Origin: an uncultured Duncaniella sp. | GTDB taxonomy: Bacteria; Bacteroidota; Bacteroidia; Bacteroidales; Muribaculaceae | Length of the DNA: 13,235 bases | Assembly (NCBI GenBank): GCA_910586665.1 | Contig: CAJUIX010000037.1 | Span: forward strand, 1 to 13,235 | Reading direction: 5' to 3' | Shown: positions 1 through 6,481 of the stretch, piece by piece | How positions within the stretch are numbered: the first letter of the stretch is position 1 | Layout: each line of letters opens with the position of its first letter | Program-made: the position numbers and the translations under genes | Notes under the pieces: model-generated | Database searches by the model: none | Told to the model about the DNA's origin: nothing | What the model saw: the letters and a program-made list of their open reading frames with translations, nothing else

Positions 1-9
1 ACACATAGT

Positions 10-30
10 CCGGGTCCCGGTCTTTTTTTT
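10..30 (+). terminator. possible intrinsic terminator of an off-window gene
   Basis: A short GC-rich inverted repeat (CCGG at 10-13 pairing with CCGG at 17-20, three-base loop) is followed at once by a T-rich run at 21-30. Flanking A7-T23 and G8-C22 could extend the stem past a mismatch. The shape suits a rho-independent terminator for a + strand gene ending before the window, but the stem is short and the upstream gene is not visible. Confidence 0.35.
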
Positions 31-115
31 GCACATATCCCAGGCCGGAATATCGGGTGTCCTTTTTCTTGACAGATGTGCATAGCCGTGTGACTCACAA
101 TAATTGGCTCTTTTG

Positions 116-146
116 TTTGACGTTCCGTAAATTTATTGTAATTTTG
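116..146 (+). promoter_or_regulatory. Bacteroides-type promoter of the lpx operon
   Basis: TTTG at 116-119 and TAATTTTG at 139-146 match the Bacteroides -33 (TTTG) and -7 (TAnnTTTG) consensus, with a 19-bp spacer. Transcription would start near 153, giving a leader of about 60 nt before the lpxD ATG at 214. The start codon has no recognisable Shine-Dalgarno sequence, which is usual in this phylum. No other match of this quality was seen in 1-213. Confidence 0.7.
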
Positions 147-213
147 CATGGGAATGACCGTTTTGGCCGATTCACGATATTTATAACTGTCACATAATAT
201 ACACAGCTCATAT

Positions 214-1233
214 ATGGAACTCACAGCGTCGCAACTCGCAGCTCTTGTCAACGGTTCGGTTGAAGGCGATGAAAATGTGAAAGTAAGCACATTCGCCCGA
301 ATTGAAGAGGGGCACCAGGGTGCCTTGTCTTTTTTGGCGAATCCAAAATACACCCACTATATTTATTCGACTGGCTCCTCGGTTGTGCTCGTGAGAAAGG
401 ATTTCGAACCTGAGCAGCCTGTCAAGGCCACGCTCATACGCGTCGAGGACCCATACGCGACAGTGGCACGACTGCTTGAGATGGTCACAGAGATGACCAA
501 GGTCGAGAAGGTCGGCATCGAGTCGCCCTCGTTTATCTCGGAAGGTGTCGAAGTCGCCCCTGACTGCTATGTCGGAGCTTTTGCCTATATCGGCAAGGGT
601 GTGAAGCTCGGTGCCAATGTGAAAATCTATCCGCAGGTGTACATCGGCGACGGCTGTGAGATAGGTGACGGCACAATCCTCTATGCAGGCGTGAAAATCT
701 ATCAGGGCTGCAAGGTCGGCAAGGGCTGTATCATCCATTCCGGCGCAGTAATCGGAGCTGACGGCTTCGGTTTCGCCCCTGTCGAAGGAGGGTATGAGAA
801 AATTCCCCAGACGGGCAATGTTGTGATTGATGACGATGTTGAAATCGGTGCCAACACTACTATTGACCGCGCGATGATGGGTGCGACCCATATCGGCAAG
901 GGTGTCAAGCTCGACAATCTTATACAGATAGCCCACAACTGCTCCGTAGGTCCCCACACCGTCATGGCCGCCCAGGTCGGCATCGCCGGTTCGGCCAAAG
1001 TCGGCGCGCAGTGTATGATTGGCGGTCAGGTAGGCCTCGTCGGGCACATAGCTATAGCCGACGGCACGCAGATTGGAGCCCAGAGCGGTGTCAACAAGCC
1101 CACCAAGCCGGGCGACCGAATCATGGGAGCCCCTGCGGTAGAGATGGGTGAATATGCGCGCAGCCTCGTGCATGTTAAAAAACTTGGTTCCCTCTACGAG
1201 CGAGTGAAGGAACTCGAGAAGAAGATCAAATAA
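214..1233 (+). CDS. lpxD: UDP-3-O-acylglucosamine N-acyltransferase LpxD
   Basis: LpxD transfers a 3-hydroxyacyl chain from acyl carrier protein to the 2-amino group of UDP-3-O-acylglucosamine, the third step of lipid A synthesis, in the cytoplasm. The 339-residue product has the normal length and plan. Residues 1-100 form the uridine-binding domain. Residues 108-300 are a left-handed beta-helix of hexapeptide repeats. The C-terminal helix (about 310-339) is charged. The catalytic histidine is His241 in the IQIAHN motif, equivalent to E. coli His239 by eye. It is the first gene of the operon, 19 bp before lpxC-fabZ, and follows a good promoter. The ATG at 214 gives the full N-terminal domain. 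Function is clear; acyl-chain preference cannot be read from sequence, though Bacteroides lipid A is known to carry long hydroxyacyl chains. Confidence 0.97.
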   Translation: MELTASQLAALVNGSVEGDENVKVSTFARIEEGHQGALSFLANPKYTHYIYSTGSSVVLVRKDFEPEQPVKATLIRVEDPYATVARLLEMVTEMTKVEKVGIESPSFISEGVEVAPDCYVGAFAYIGKGVKLGANVKIYPQVYIGDGCEIGDGTILYAGVKIYQGCKVGKGCIIHSGAVIGADGFGFAPVEGGYEKIPQTGNVVIDDDVEIGANTTIDRAMMGATHIGKGVKLDNLIQIAHNCSVGPHTVMAAQVGIAGSAKVGAQCMIGGQVGLVGHIAIADGTQIGAQSGVNKPTKPGDRIMGAPAVEMGEYARSLVHVKKLGSLYERVKELEKKIK

Positions 1234-1252
1234 GCCAATATTATCAGTATAT

Positions 1253-2635
1253 ATGAATCAGAAGACATTAAACGGCGAGTTTACTCTCACCGGCAAGGGC
1301 CTTCATACAGGCCTTGAGATAGAGGCGCGCTTTTTACCCGCGCCTGACAACCACGGCTACAAGTTCAAACGCGTAGACCTCGAAGGACAACCGGTGATTG
1401 ATGCTCTTGCTGAAAATGTGGTGGCTACCAACCGCGGCACAGTGATTGCTAAGGGTGAGGCCAAGGTGTCGACTATCGAGCACGCTATGGCTGCTCTGTA
1501 TGCTGCCGGCGTAGACAATGTACTCATCGAGGTCAATGCACCCGAAATGCCCATCCTCGACGGCAGCGCGCGTTTCTATTCTGAGGAAATCGCCCGCGTT
1601 GGTCTTGCCGACCAGAAAGCTGACAAGGATTTCTTCTATATAAAGTCCAAAATCGAGGTTCGCGACGAGGCTACCGGCTCGTCAATCCTCGTCCTTCCCG
1701 ATGACGAGTTTTCGGCAGACGTGAAGATTGACTTTGACTCCGTGGTGCTCAACAACCAGTTTGCCACGCTGGAAAACATGGACAGGTTTGCCTCTGACAT
1801 AGCCGCAAGCCGCACGTTTGTGTTTGTTCGCGAAATCGAGCCGCTTGTCAAGGGCAATCTTATCAAGGGTGGTGACCTCGACAATGCAATCGTCATCTAT
1901 GATACCCCGATGGAGCAGGCCGAGCTTGACCGTCTCGCCGACCTCATGAATGTTCCCCGCAAGGACGTGAGCGAGTTCGGGTATATCAATGATAATCCCC
2001 TCACGAGCGAGAATGAGCCTGCACGCCACAAACTCCTCGATCTGATCGGTGACATCGCCCTTATCGGACGCCCCCTCAAAGGCCGAGTGATAGCTACGCG
2101 TCCCGGCCATTCTATCAACACCACCTTCGCCAAGAAAATCCGTAAGGAAATCAAGCATCAGGAAGTACAGGCGCCTGTCTATAATCCTAACAAGGAGCCT
2201 CTGATGGACAACAACCGCATCCGCGAGATGCTTCCTCACCGCTATCCCTTCCTCCTTGTCGATAAAATCATTGAAAAGGGTGCCAACTACATCGTCGGTG
2301 TAAAAAACATCACAGCCAACGAGCCTTTCTTCCAGGGCCACTTCCCGCAGGAGCCCGTGCTCCCCGGAGTGCTCCAGATTGAGGCTATGGCTCAGACCGG
2401 CGGCCTTCTCGTGCTAAGCGGTCTCGACGAGCCCGAGCGCTACTCGACATACTTCATGAAGATTGACAATGTGAAGTTTCGCCAGAAGGTGGTTCCGGGT
2501 GATACCCTTATCTTCCACGTCTCATTCATGACCGAGCTGCGCCGTGGTTGCGCCATGATGAAGGGCTATGCCTTCGTTGGCGAGAAGATCGTCACCGAGT
2601 GCGAGTTCATGGCCCAGATTATTAAGAATAAATAG
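1253..2635 (+). CDS. lpxC-fabZ: bifunctional LpxC deacetylase / FabZ dehydratase fusion
   Basis: One 460-residue protein joins two enzymes. Residues 1-300 are LpxC, the zinc deacetylase that removes acetate from UDP-3-O-acyl-GlcNAc and commits the cell to lipid A. Zinc ligands His77 (in STIEHA), His259 and Asp263 (in RHKLLDLIGD), with catalytic Glu76 and His286 (GHSINT), are all present. A linker at about 300-317 leads to FabZ, the 3-hydroxyacyl-ACP dehydratase with a hot-dog fold. Its catalytic His363 (GHFPQ) and Glu377 (LQIEAMAQ) are intact. FabZ competes with the Lpx acyltransferases for the same hydroxyacyl-ACP, so fusion links their dosage. This fusion is normal in Bacteroidota and is not a read-through artefact. 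The gene sits between lpxD (19-bp gap) and lpxA (89-bp gap). Confidence 0.97.
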   Translation: MNQKTLNGEFTLTGKGLHTGLEIEARFLPAPDNHGYKFKRVDLEGQPVIDALAENVVATNRGTVIAKGEAKVSTIEHAMAALYAAGVDNVLIEVNAPEMPILDGSARFYSEEIARVGLADQKADKDFFYIKSKIEVRDEATGSSILVLPDDEFSADVKIDFDSVVLNNQFATLENMDRFASDIAASRTFVFVREIEPLVKGNLIKGGDLDNAIVIYDTPMEQAELDRLADLMNVPRKDVSEFGYINDNPLTSENEPARHKLLDLIGDIALIGRPLKGRVIATRPGHSINTTFAKKIRKEIKHQEVQAPVYNPNKEPLMDNNRIREMLPHRYPFLLVDKIIEKGANYIVGVKNITANEPFFQGHFPQEPVLPGVLQIEAMAQTGGLLVLSGLDEPERYSTYFMKIDNVKFRQKVVPGDTLIFHVSFMTELRRGCAMMKGYAFVGEKIVTECEFMAQIIKNK

Positions 2636-2639
2636 CTGA

Positions 2640-2673
2640 TTCAGGCTGTCGGCATCCCTGCCGGCGGCCTGAA
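2640..2673 (+). other. 14-bp hairpin between fabZ and lpxA, no U-tract
   Basis: TTCAGGCTGTCGGC (2640-2653) pairs with GCCGGCGGCCTGAA (2660-2673) around the loop ATCCCT. All 14 positions pair if two G-U wobbles are allowed. The stem begins five bases after the fabZ stop. The following bases are ctcaatatat, not a T run, so it does not look like a classical intrinsic terminator. It could instead stabilise the upstream mRNA, mark a processing site or attenuate lpxA. Confidence 0.7.
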
Positions 2674-2715
2674 CTCAATATATATAACAACCTTTCTATC
2701 ACAAGAATTATCTGT

Positions 2716-2720
2716 AAGGA
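2716..2720 (+). promoter_or_regulatory. Shine-Dalgarno-like site of lpxA
   Basis: AAGGA at 2716-2720 ends four bases before the lpxA ATG at 2725. Recognisable Shine-Dalgarno sites are uncommon in Bacteroidota and the other starts in this window lack one this clear, so it supports the chosen lpxA start. Confidence 0.5.
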
Positions 2721-2724
2721 AATA

Positions 2725-3501
2725 ATGAAACAACCATTAGCATACGTCCATCCCGCTGCTAAAATCCATCCCAGCGTGGTGATTGACCCCTTCGTGACAA
2801 TCGACCAGAATGTCGAGATCGGGGAGGGCACACGCATAGGTTCTAATGTCACTATTATGGAAGGCGCGCGCATCGGAAAGAACTGTACAATTTTCCCCGG
2901 AGCCGTGATTTCAGGGCCTCCCCAGGACCTCAAGTTCCGTGGTGAGGAGTCAGTGGCTATTATCGGTGACAACACTGTCATCCGCGAGTGTGTCACAGTC
3001 CACCGCGGTACTGCTTCGAAGGGTAAGACCGTCGTAGGCAGCAACTGCCTTATCATGGCCTACTGCCATGTGGCCCATGACTGCGTGGTGGGCGACAATG
3101 TCATCATGTCCAACGCCGTGCAGTGTGCCGGCGAGGTCGTCATCGATGACTATGCCGTAATCGGCGGGGGTGCCCTCATCCACCAGTTCTGTCATATCGG
3201 CCCCCATGTGATGCTTCAGGGTGGTGCCCTCGTCAATAAGGACATCCCTCCCTACGTCAAGGCCGGCCGTGACCCCATCGCATACGCCGGTGTCAACTCT
3301 ATCGGCCTGCGTCGTCGCGGATTCACCAACGAGACTATCCGTGACATCCAGGAAATCTACCGCTATCTCTATCTCTCGGGCCTCAACAACTCCGACGCTG
3401 TCGAGCGTATCGAGGCCGAGCTGCCTGCCACTAAGGAGCGCGACGAGATTATCCTCTTCGTCCGCAACTCCAAGCGCGGCATTGTGCGCGGCTATGTCTA
3501 A
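2725..3501 (+). CDS. lpxA: UDP-N-acetylglucosamine O-acyltransferase LpxA
   Basis: LpxA catalyses the first step of lipid A synthesis, moving a 3-hydroxyacyl group from ACP to the 3-OH of UDP-GlcNAc. The 258-residue protein has the usual length: a left-handed beta-helix of hexapeptide repeats (about 5-185), then a C-terminal helical domain (about 195-258). The catalytic histidine is His118 in CHVAHDC (E. coli His125), with His115 (E. coli His122) and His153 in the IHQFC motif (E. coli His160) also kept. Gly166 aligns with E. coli Gly173, part of the acyl-chain ruler, and is preceded by Gln165 where E. coli has Gly172. The position of E. coli His144 is Glu137 here. It ends the recognisable lpx cluster. 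The 89-bp gap upstream holds a strong hairpin, so its expression may differ from that of lpxC-fabZ. Confidence 0.97.
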   Translation: MKQPLAYVHPAAKIHPSVVIDPFVTIDQNVEIGEGTRIGSNVTIMEGARIGKNCTIFPGAVISGPPQDLKFRGEESVAIIGDNTVIRECVTVHRGTASKGKTVVGSNCLIMAYCHVAHDCVVGDNVIMSNAVQCAGEVVIDDYAVIGGGALIHQFCHIGPHVMLQGGALVNKDIPPYVKAGRDPIAYAGVNSIGLRRRGFTNETIRDIQEIYRYLYLSGLNNSDAVERIEAELPATKERDEIILFVRNSKRGIVRGYV

Positions 3502-3557
3502 GCCGGCGTGCTGCCTCTCTTTCCATTCTTTACATTTATCTCTCCCACCTCAAATTC

Positions 3558-4541
3558 ATGACAGGCATGAGACTTCTCGTCTCCCTAATACTGCTGACAG
3601 GCACTTCGGCTTCAACACTCAGTGTTGCCGGGGTGCCTTTTAATGGTAAAAGCGGCCAGGCTCTCCTGTCGTCAGTAGCAGCCTATTCGCGTCCCGATAA
3701 GACGGCTGACAAAGGCCGTCTGTCACTGACATTTACTGATACATTTAACGACAGAGTACTTGAAGTCGCATCCGGCAATCTGCCACAGGGCTATGTCTGG
3801 AGTACGCTCGTCCCCGTCGATTGGTGGGAGAACGCGGTCGAGGTTTTTGGCACCTCTGTTTCTGAGGATATTTATAATTTGCTTCCGGCCAACGGCGATG
3901 TGGTCAGCTTCCGTAAGGACCTGCCTCCCGGAGAGGTCACTGAATCGGAATTTAAGAATTCTTACTGGAGCGCAGGGCGCGGCGAACTGTTTGGAGTGCA
4001 GACCGAGCTTTATTCTCCGCCGGAAAAGTTGCGCGGAGAGCTTGCGAGAGCATATTTCTATATGTCGACTGTCTACCATGTGGATACATGGTCAGCGCGG
4101 GCCTTCATGATGATGACGTCGGCTCCCTATCCCGGACTGACCAACTACGCCATACCCCTTCTCCTTGCCTGGCATCGAGCCTATCCACCCTCTGAATGGG
4201 AGCGACAGCGAAACGGCCTCGGCGAGGAACTGCAAGGGAATCGCAATCCCTTTGTCGACTACCCTTCGCTTGCCGAGCATATATGGGGCGACAGAGCCGG
4301 TGAGCCTTTTGTAGTTGAAGGTGAGCCTGTGCCCCTGAAGGGAGCTTATAGTATTGATGAAGTAATTGATTTTTATTCCCCCGAAGTCCCCTCGGACGCG
4401 CTTTGGAGTGTAGACGGCAGGATTATTTATTCCACATCGCTTCCGGCCTCAGAGTTGGGCGTGGGAGACCATATCCTTGAATACAGCTCGAAGTCTGCGC
4501 GTGAGAGCGGGATCGTAATGATTAAAATTCATAAATCATGA
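3558..4541 (+). CDS. secreted endonuclease I-family protein, probably catalytically inactive
   Basis: The 327-residue product starts with a signal peptide (residues about 1-24). A stretch from about 30 to 245 resembles the endonuclease I / EndA family. The strongest match is the C-terminal family block: RGELARAYFYM (159-169), LLLAWHRAYPPSEWERQRN (201-219) and QGNRNPF (226-232). The nuclease core is degenerate. Where the family has an EH..P.SWW motif this protein has STLVPVDWW (82-90), and where it has D.HHL.P....VN..R it has DIYNLLP...DVVSFR (104-119). The general-base His and the metal-binding Glu and Asn are therefore apparently absent. Residues about 258-327 look like a separate beta-rich tail. 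The gene follows lpxA by 56 bp and overlaps the next gene by ATGA. The Met at 3567 is an alternative start. This alignment is by eye from knowledge of the family. A non-nuclease binding role is inference. Confidence 0.75.
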   Translation: MTGMRLLVSLILLTGTSASTLSVAGVPFNGKSGQALLSSVAAYSRPDKTADKGRLSLTFTDTFNDRVLEVASGNLPQGYVWSTLVPVDWWENAVEVFGTSVSEDIYNLLPANGDVVSFRKDLPPGEVTESEFKNSYWSAGRGELFGVQTELYSPPEKLRGELARAYFYMSTVYHVDTWSARAFMMMTSAPYPGLTNYAIPLLLAWHRAYPPSEWERQRNGLGEELQGNRNPFVDYPSLAEHIWGDRAGEPFVVEGEPVPLKGAYSIDEVIDFYSPEVPSDALWSVDGRIIYSTSLPASELGVGDHILEYSSKSARESGIVMIKIHKS

Positions 4542-5038
4542 ACAGCGTACGCATATTAATTCGGCTGATACTCGTGTTGCTCCTCTTCATCTGTGCGATG
4601 CCTCAGCTTTCGTGCGACAAGGGTGATGACCCCTCGCGGCGTGAGCAGCCGGGAGGAGGGGAGGGGGATGAGCAGGACAAGCCCGGCAACGAGCGCCCCG
4701 GCGGAAACAAGCCTGATTTCAATCTCGCTAAGGAGTTGGCTGACCCAACTCTGCGCTACTCCGGCCCTGAATTGAAGCTGCGCTTTGACCGCGGAGGCAT
4801 ATTATTCAGGAAACGCTCCGACGGGAGTCACGAAATCATCAATCTCGATGGTGATGGCCGTGTGGAATTTCATGCAGGCTCCATGCGTGCCGACTCGCTT
4901 TGTCCCGACGCCCGGCTTACTATCAGTGGGAAGCTGGTAGCGCTCAAAAGTGTGAAGATAAAAAAACAGACTGCCGAAGCAGCCTGGTATCACATAACCG
5001 GGAGCGACGGACATGACCGCGTCATGGTTCTCCCGTGA
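4538..5038 (+). CDS. small predicted lipoprotein of unknown function
   Basis: I do not recognise this 166-residue protein. It opens with a charged N-terminus and a long hydrophobic run (5-22), then Cys26 in QLSC, a plausible though imperfect lipobox. The residues after Cys26 (DKGDD) are acidic, which resembles the lipoprotein export signals that send Bacteroidota lipoproteins to the cell surface. Residues 33-60 are a low-complexity linker rich in Gly, Glu, Pro and Lys. The C-terminal part, about 70-166, is predicted by eye to be beta-rich and contains a second Cys (122). The ATG overlaps the stop of the preceding EndA-like gene (ATGA), so the two are probably translated together. It ends 20 bp before the convergent smpB gene, with no obvious terminator between. 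Confidence 0.75.
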   Translation: MNSVRILIRLILVLLLFICAMPQLSCDKGDDPSRREQPGGGEGDEQDKPGNERPGGNKPDFNLAKELADPTLRYSGPELKLRFDRGGILFRKRSDGSHEIINLDGDGRVEFHAGSMRADSLCPDARLTISGKLVALKSVKIKKQTAEAAWYHITGSDGHDRVMVLP

Positions 5039-5058
5039 AAAATCTCAGTAGTTAATAC

Positions 5059-5511
5059 TCACTTCTGCATCATGCGGGCGATGGCTACCTTGTCCTCGCG
5101 CTCTTTGATGGACTGGCGCTTGTCGTATTCCTTCTTACCGCGGGCCACACCGATGACGAGCTTGGCCAAACCGCGGTCATTGATGAAGAGGCGCAGCGGT
5201 ATGATTGTGAAGCCGGTCTCCTTGCCGTTCTTTTCCAGCTTTGCAATCTCCTTCTTGTTAAGCAGCAGCTTGCGGTCGCGGCGGGCGGCATGGTTATTGT
5301 AAGTGCCGTAGAAATATTCGGAGATATACATGTTTTTAACCCATACCTCCCCCTTGTCGACATAGCAGAACGTGTCGGCAAGCGAGGCTTTGCCCTGACG
5401 GATCGACTTGATTTCCGTGCCCGTGAGGACAATTCCGGCAGTGAAGGTGTCACCTATGGCATAGTCATAGGTTGCGCGCTTGTTTTTGATATTTATATCT
5501 TTTGAAATCAT
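5059..5511 (-). CDS. smpB: SsrA-binding protein SmpB
   Basis: SmpB binds the tRNA-like part of tmRNA and delivers it to stalled ribosomes, so that the unfinished protein is tagged and the ribosome released. The 150-residue product matches the family over its whole length. Recognisable blocks are AGIVLTGTEIKSIRQGKASL (25-44), the RKLLLNKKEI segment (80-89), the PLRLF strand (105-109) and GVARGKKEYDKRQSIKERE (121-139), followed by the basic C-terminal tail that enters the ribosomal decoding centre. The tmRNA gene itself is not in the window. smpB lies 37 bp downstream of the Yip1-like gene on the same strand and is probably co-transcribed with it. It converges with the lipoprotein gene. Confidence 0.96.
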   Translation of the reverse strand: MISKDINIKNKRATYDYAIGDTFTAGIVLTGTEIKSIRQGKASLADTFCYVDKGEVWVKNMYISEYFYGTYNNHAARRDRKLLLNKKEIAKLEKNGKETGFTIIPLRLFINDRGLAKLVIGVARGKKEYDKRQSIKEREDKVAIARMMQK

Positions 5512-5548
5512 AGAATCCTTGTTTGTGTGCGGATGCCGGCCTCGAGGC

Positions 5549-6094
5549 CTATCCTATTATAAGAGAAAACAGAAAATAGAAGAAATATGTTGGCGCCAGC
5601 CCCCCGAGTATGGCTATAATCATGAACAACCCTGTCTTTTCAGGCTGTACCTTCATGTAGGTCACCCCCTTCCATTGCACTAATGCCACATATAGCGGCA
5701 GGAAGAAGAGCATAGCCGATGTTATGGGGAGGACATTGACTATAAGCGTTATGAGCGAGAGCAGCCCGAGGGTGTAGAGGGTAAACGTGTGGGCGCGCGT
5801 CTCGTCGTAGCGTCCCTCGAGGGTCGGTTCGGCAAAGAGCGACAACACGAAGACCCCGAAAAAGTATGCTATGAAGTAGACCAGGAAGGTCACAATCATT
5901 CGCATGAAAAGCACGAGGAAATCAACGTGGTGATAGACCCCCTGCATGAATACGCTGACAGCCGCGAGCGCTGCGAGAGGGTAGAATCCGTTGACGGCTA
6001 TGTCGCGCGGGCGGTCATTGGCCTTGTCGATATCCTCCCAGCCGTTGCCGGGGGAGAGGATGAGCTGGAAAAGGTGTTTGAGATAACGCTTCAT
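5549..6094 (-). CDS. Yip1-like integral membrane protein
   Basis: The 181-residue protein has a short N-terminal segment with SPGNGWEDI (14-22), then about five hydrophobic helices (roughly 33-53, 57-87, 102-121, 123-140 and 154-180). The N-terminal L..P..GW..I pattern and helix layout are typical of the small Yip1-domain proteins common in Bacteroidota. Their molecular function is not established, and family assignment here is by pattern, not a profile search. Location should be the inner membrane. It is the first gene of a minus-strand pair with smpB. Its upstream region is the divergent spacer shared with the susC-like operon. A TAATTTTG box on the minus strand (plus coordinates 6163-6170) could be part of its promoter, but no -33 partner was found. 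Confidence 0.7.
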   Translation of the reverse strand: MKRYLKHLFQLILSPGNGWEDIDKANDRPRDIAVNGFYPLAALAAVSVFMQGVYHHVDFLVLFMRMIVTFLVYFIAYFFGVFVLSLFAEPTLEGRYDETRAHTFTLYTLGLLSLITLIVNVLPITSAMLFFLPLYVALVQWKGVTYMKVQPEKTGLFMIIAILGGLAPTYFFYFLFSLIIG

Positions 6095-6162
6095 AGTAAT
6101 CCTTATATGCTAAAACTGTTGCAAAATAGAGCCTTCGTCTGAACTACAGACGTAAATTTATG

Positions 6163-6170
6163 CAAAATTA
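6163..6170 (-). promoter_or_regulatory. possible -7 box for the Yip1-like/smpB operon
   Basis: Plus-strand CAAAATTA reads TAATTTTG on the minus strand, matching TAnnTTTG and lying 69 bp upstream of the start at 6094. No TTTG was found 19-21 bp further upstream, so only half of the Bacteroides promoter is present. Confidence 0.25.
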
Positions 6171-6320
6171 CGCAGAATCGCTGAAATACACTAATTCGGA
6201 GTCTGAAAATTTTTAGCTTTTGTTATTAAACGCAATTTTGGCATAAAAGGTAAAGAATGTAAAGTGTATTGACGGGATATTGTGTTAAAATATAACATTT
6301 GTGTATGTCGTTGAAACATT

Positions 6321-6356
6321 ATTGATGCACATGCAGGTATTGCTTTTGGCATCAAT
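6321..6356. repeat. 8-bp inverted repeat upstream of the susC promoter
   Basis: ATTGATGC (6321-6328) and GCATCAAT (6349-6356) are perfect reverse complements with a 20-bp spacer. The pair lies about 45 bp upstream of the proposed -33 box. It could be a regulator site, but a repeat this short can arise by chance in AT-rich DNA. Confidence 0.3.
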
Positions 6357-6400
6357 TTGCTATGAGTATGCGCTAAAATATGGAAATATGATATTTGAGA

Positions 6401-6431
6401 TTTGATTTTAATATATTTATATCTATATTTG
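6401..6431 (+). promoter_or_regulatory. Bacteroides-type promoter of the susC-like operon
   Basis: TTTG at 6401-6404 and TATATTTG at 6424-6431 match the Bacteroides -33 and -7 consensus with a 19-bp spacer. Transcription would begin near 6438, leaving a leader of about 44 nt before the ATG at 6482. The -7 box lies wholly inside the left arm of a perfect inverted repeat, which suggests control by a bound regulator. No Shine-Dalgarno sequence is visible. Confidence 0.7.
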
Positions 6432-6458
6432 CATTTGTAAATACTTTGCAAATATAGA
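6422..6458. repeat. perfect 12-bp inverted repeat over the susC promoter
   Basis: TCTATATTTGCA (6422-6433) and TGCAAATATAGA (6447-6458) are exact reverse complements separated by 13 bp. The arm centres are 25 bp apart. The left arm contains the -7 box and the right arm lies just downstream of the expected transcription start. The arrangement fits an operator for a dimeric regulator. The spacer is too short for a typical invertible promoter. Confidence 0.75.
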
Positions 6459-6481
6459 AATTTTAACTAAAATCACATTTT

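Larger units (their letters stand above)
6095..6481. other. AT-rich divergent intergenic region
   Basis: This 387-bp spacer separates the minus-strand Yip1-like gene from the plus-strand susC-like operon. It is clearly more AT-rich than the flanking genes and has no convincing coding sequence. Features visible in it are a small hairpin CGTCTG-AACTA-CAGACG at 6136-6152, a minus-strand TAATTTTG box at 6163-6170, an 8-bp inverted repeat ATTGATGC/GCATCAAT (6321-6328 and 6349-6356), the susC promoter at 6401-6431 and a 12-bp inverted repeat at 6422-6458. No tRNA or riboswitch fold was recognised. Confidence 0.7.

Noticed and set aside
208..1173. Long open frame of 321 codons on the minus strand across lpxD
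   Set aside because: It mirrors lpxD almost exactly, has no recognisable domain, and such frames arise from codon bias in GC-rich genes. The + strand frame is an unmistakable LpxD.
1682..2341. 219-codon minus-strand frame inside lpxC-fabZ
   Set aside because: Shadow of the fusion gene with no protein family signature.
1253..2635. LpxC and FabZ in one reading frame as a novel fusion or a missed stop codon
   Set aside because: The lpxC-fabZ fusion is the known normal form in Bacteroidota and both active sites are intact.
5538..5549. 12-bp palindrome GGCCTCGAGGCC between the Yip1-like gene and smpB
   Set aside because: As RNA it gives only a four-base stem and has no T-run. It partly overlaps the Yip1-like stop codon, so it is probably incidental.
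6269..6296. E. coli-like promoter TTGACG / TATAAC with 16-bp spacing
   Set aside because: The Bacteroidota primary sigma factor uses TTTG / TAnnTTTG instead, and a better match of that type lies closer to the susC-like start.
6236..6352. Repeated 9-mer TTTTGGCAT at 6236-6244 and 6344-6352
   Set aside because: Two copies of a short AT-rich word in a 387-bp AT-rich spacer are easily due to chance and no third copy was seen.
6422..6458. The inverted repeat as a phase-variable invertible promoter
   Set aside because: Invertible Bacteroides promoters have repeats flanking the whole promoter, usually over 100 bp apart. A 13-bp spacer could not carry one.
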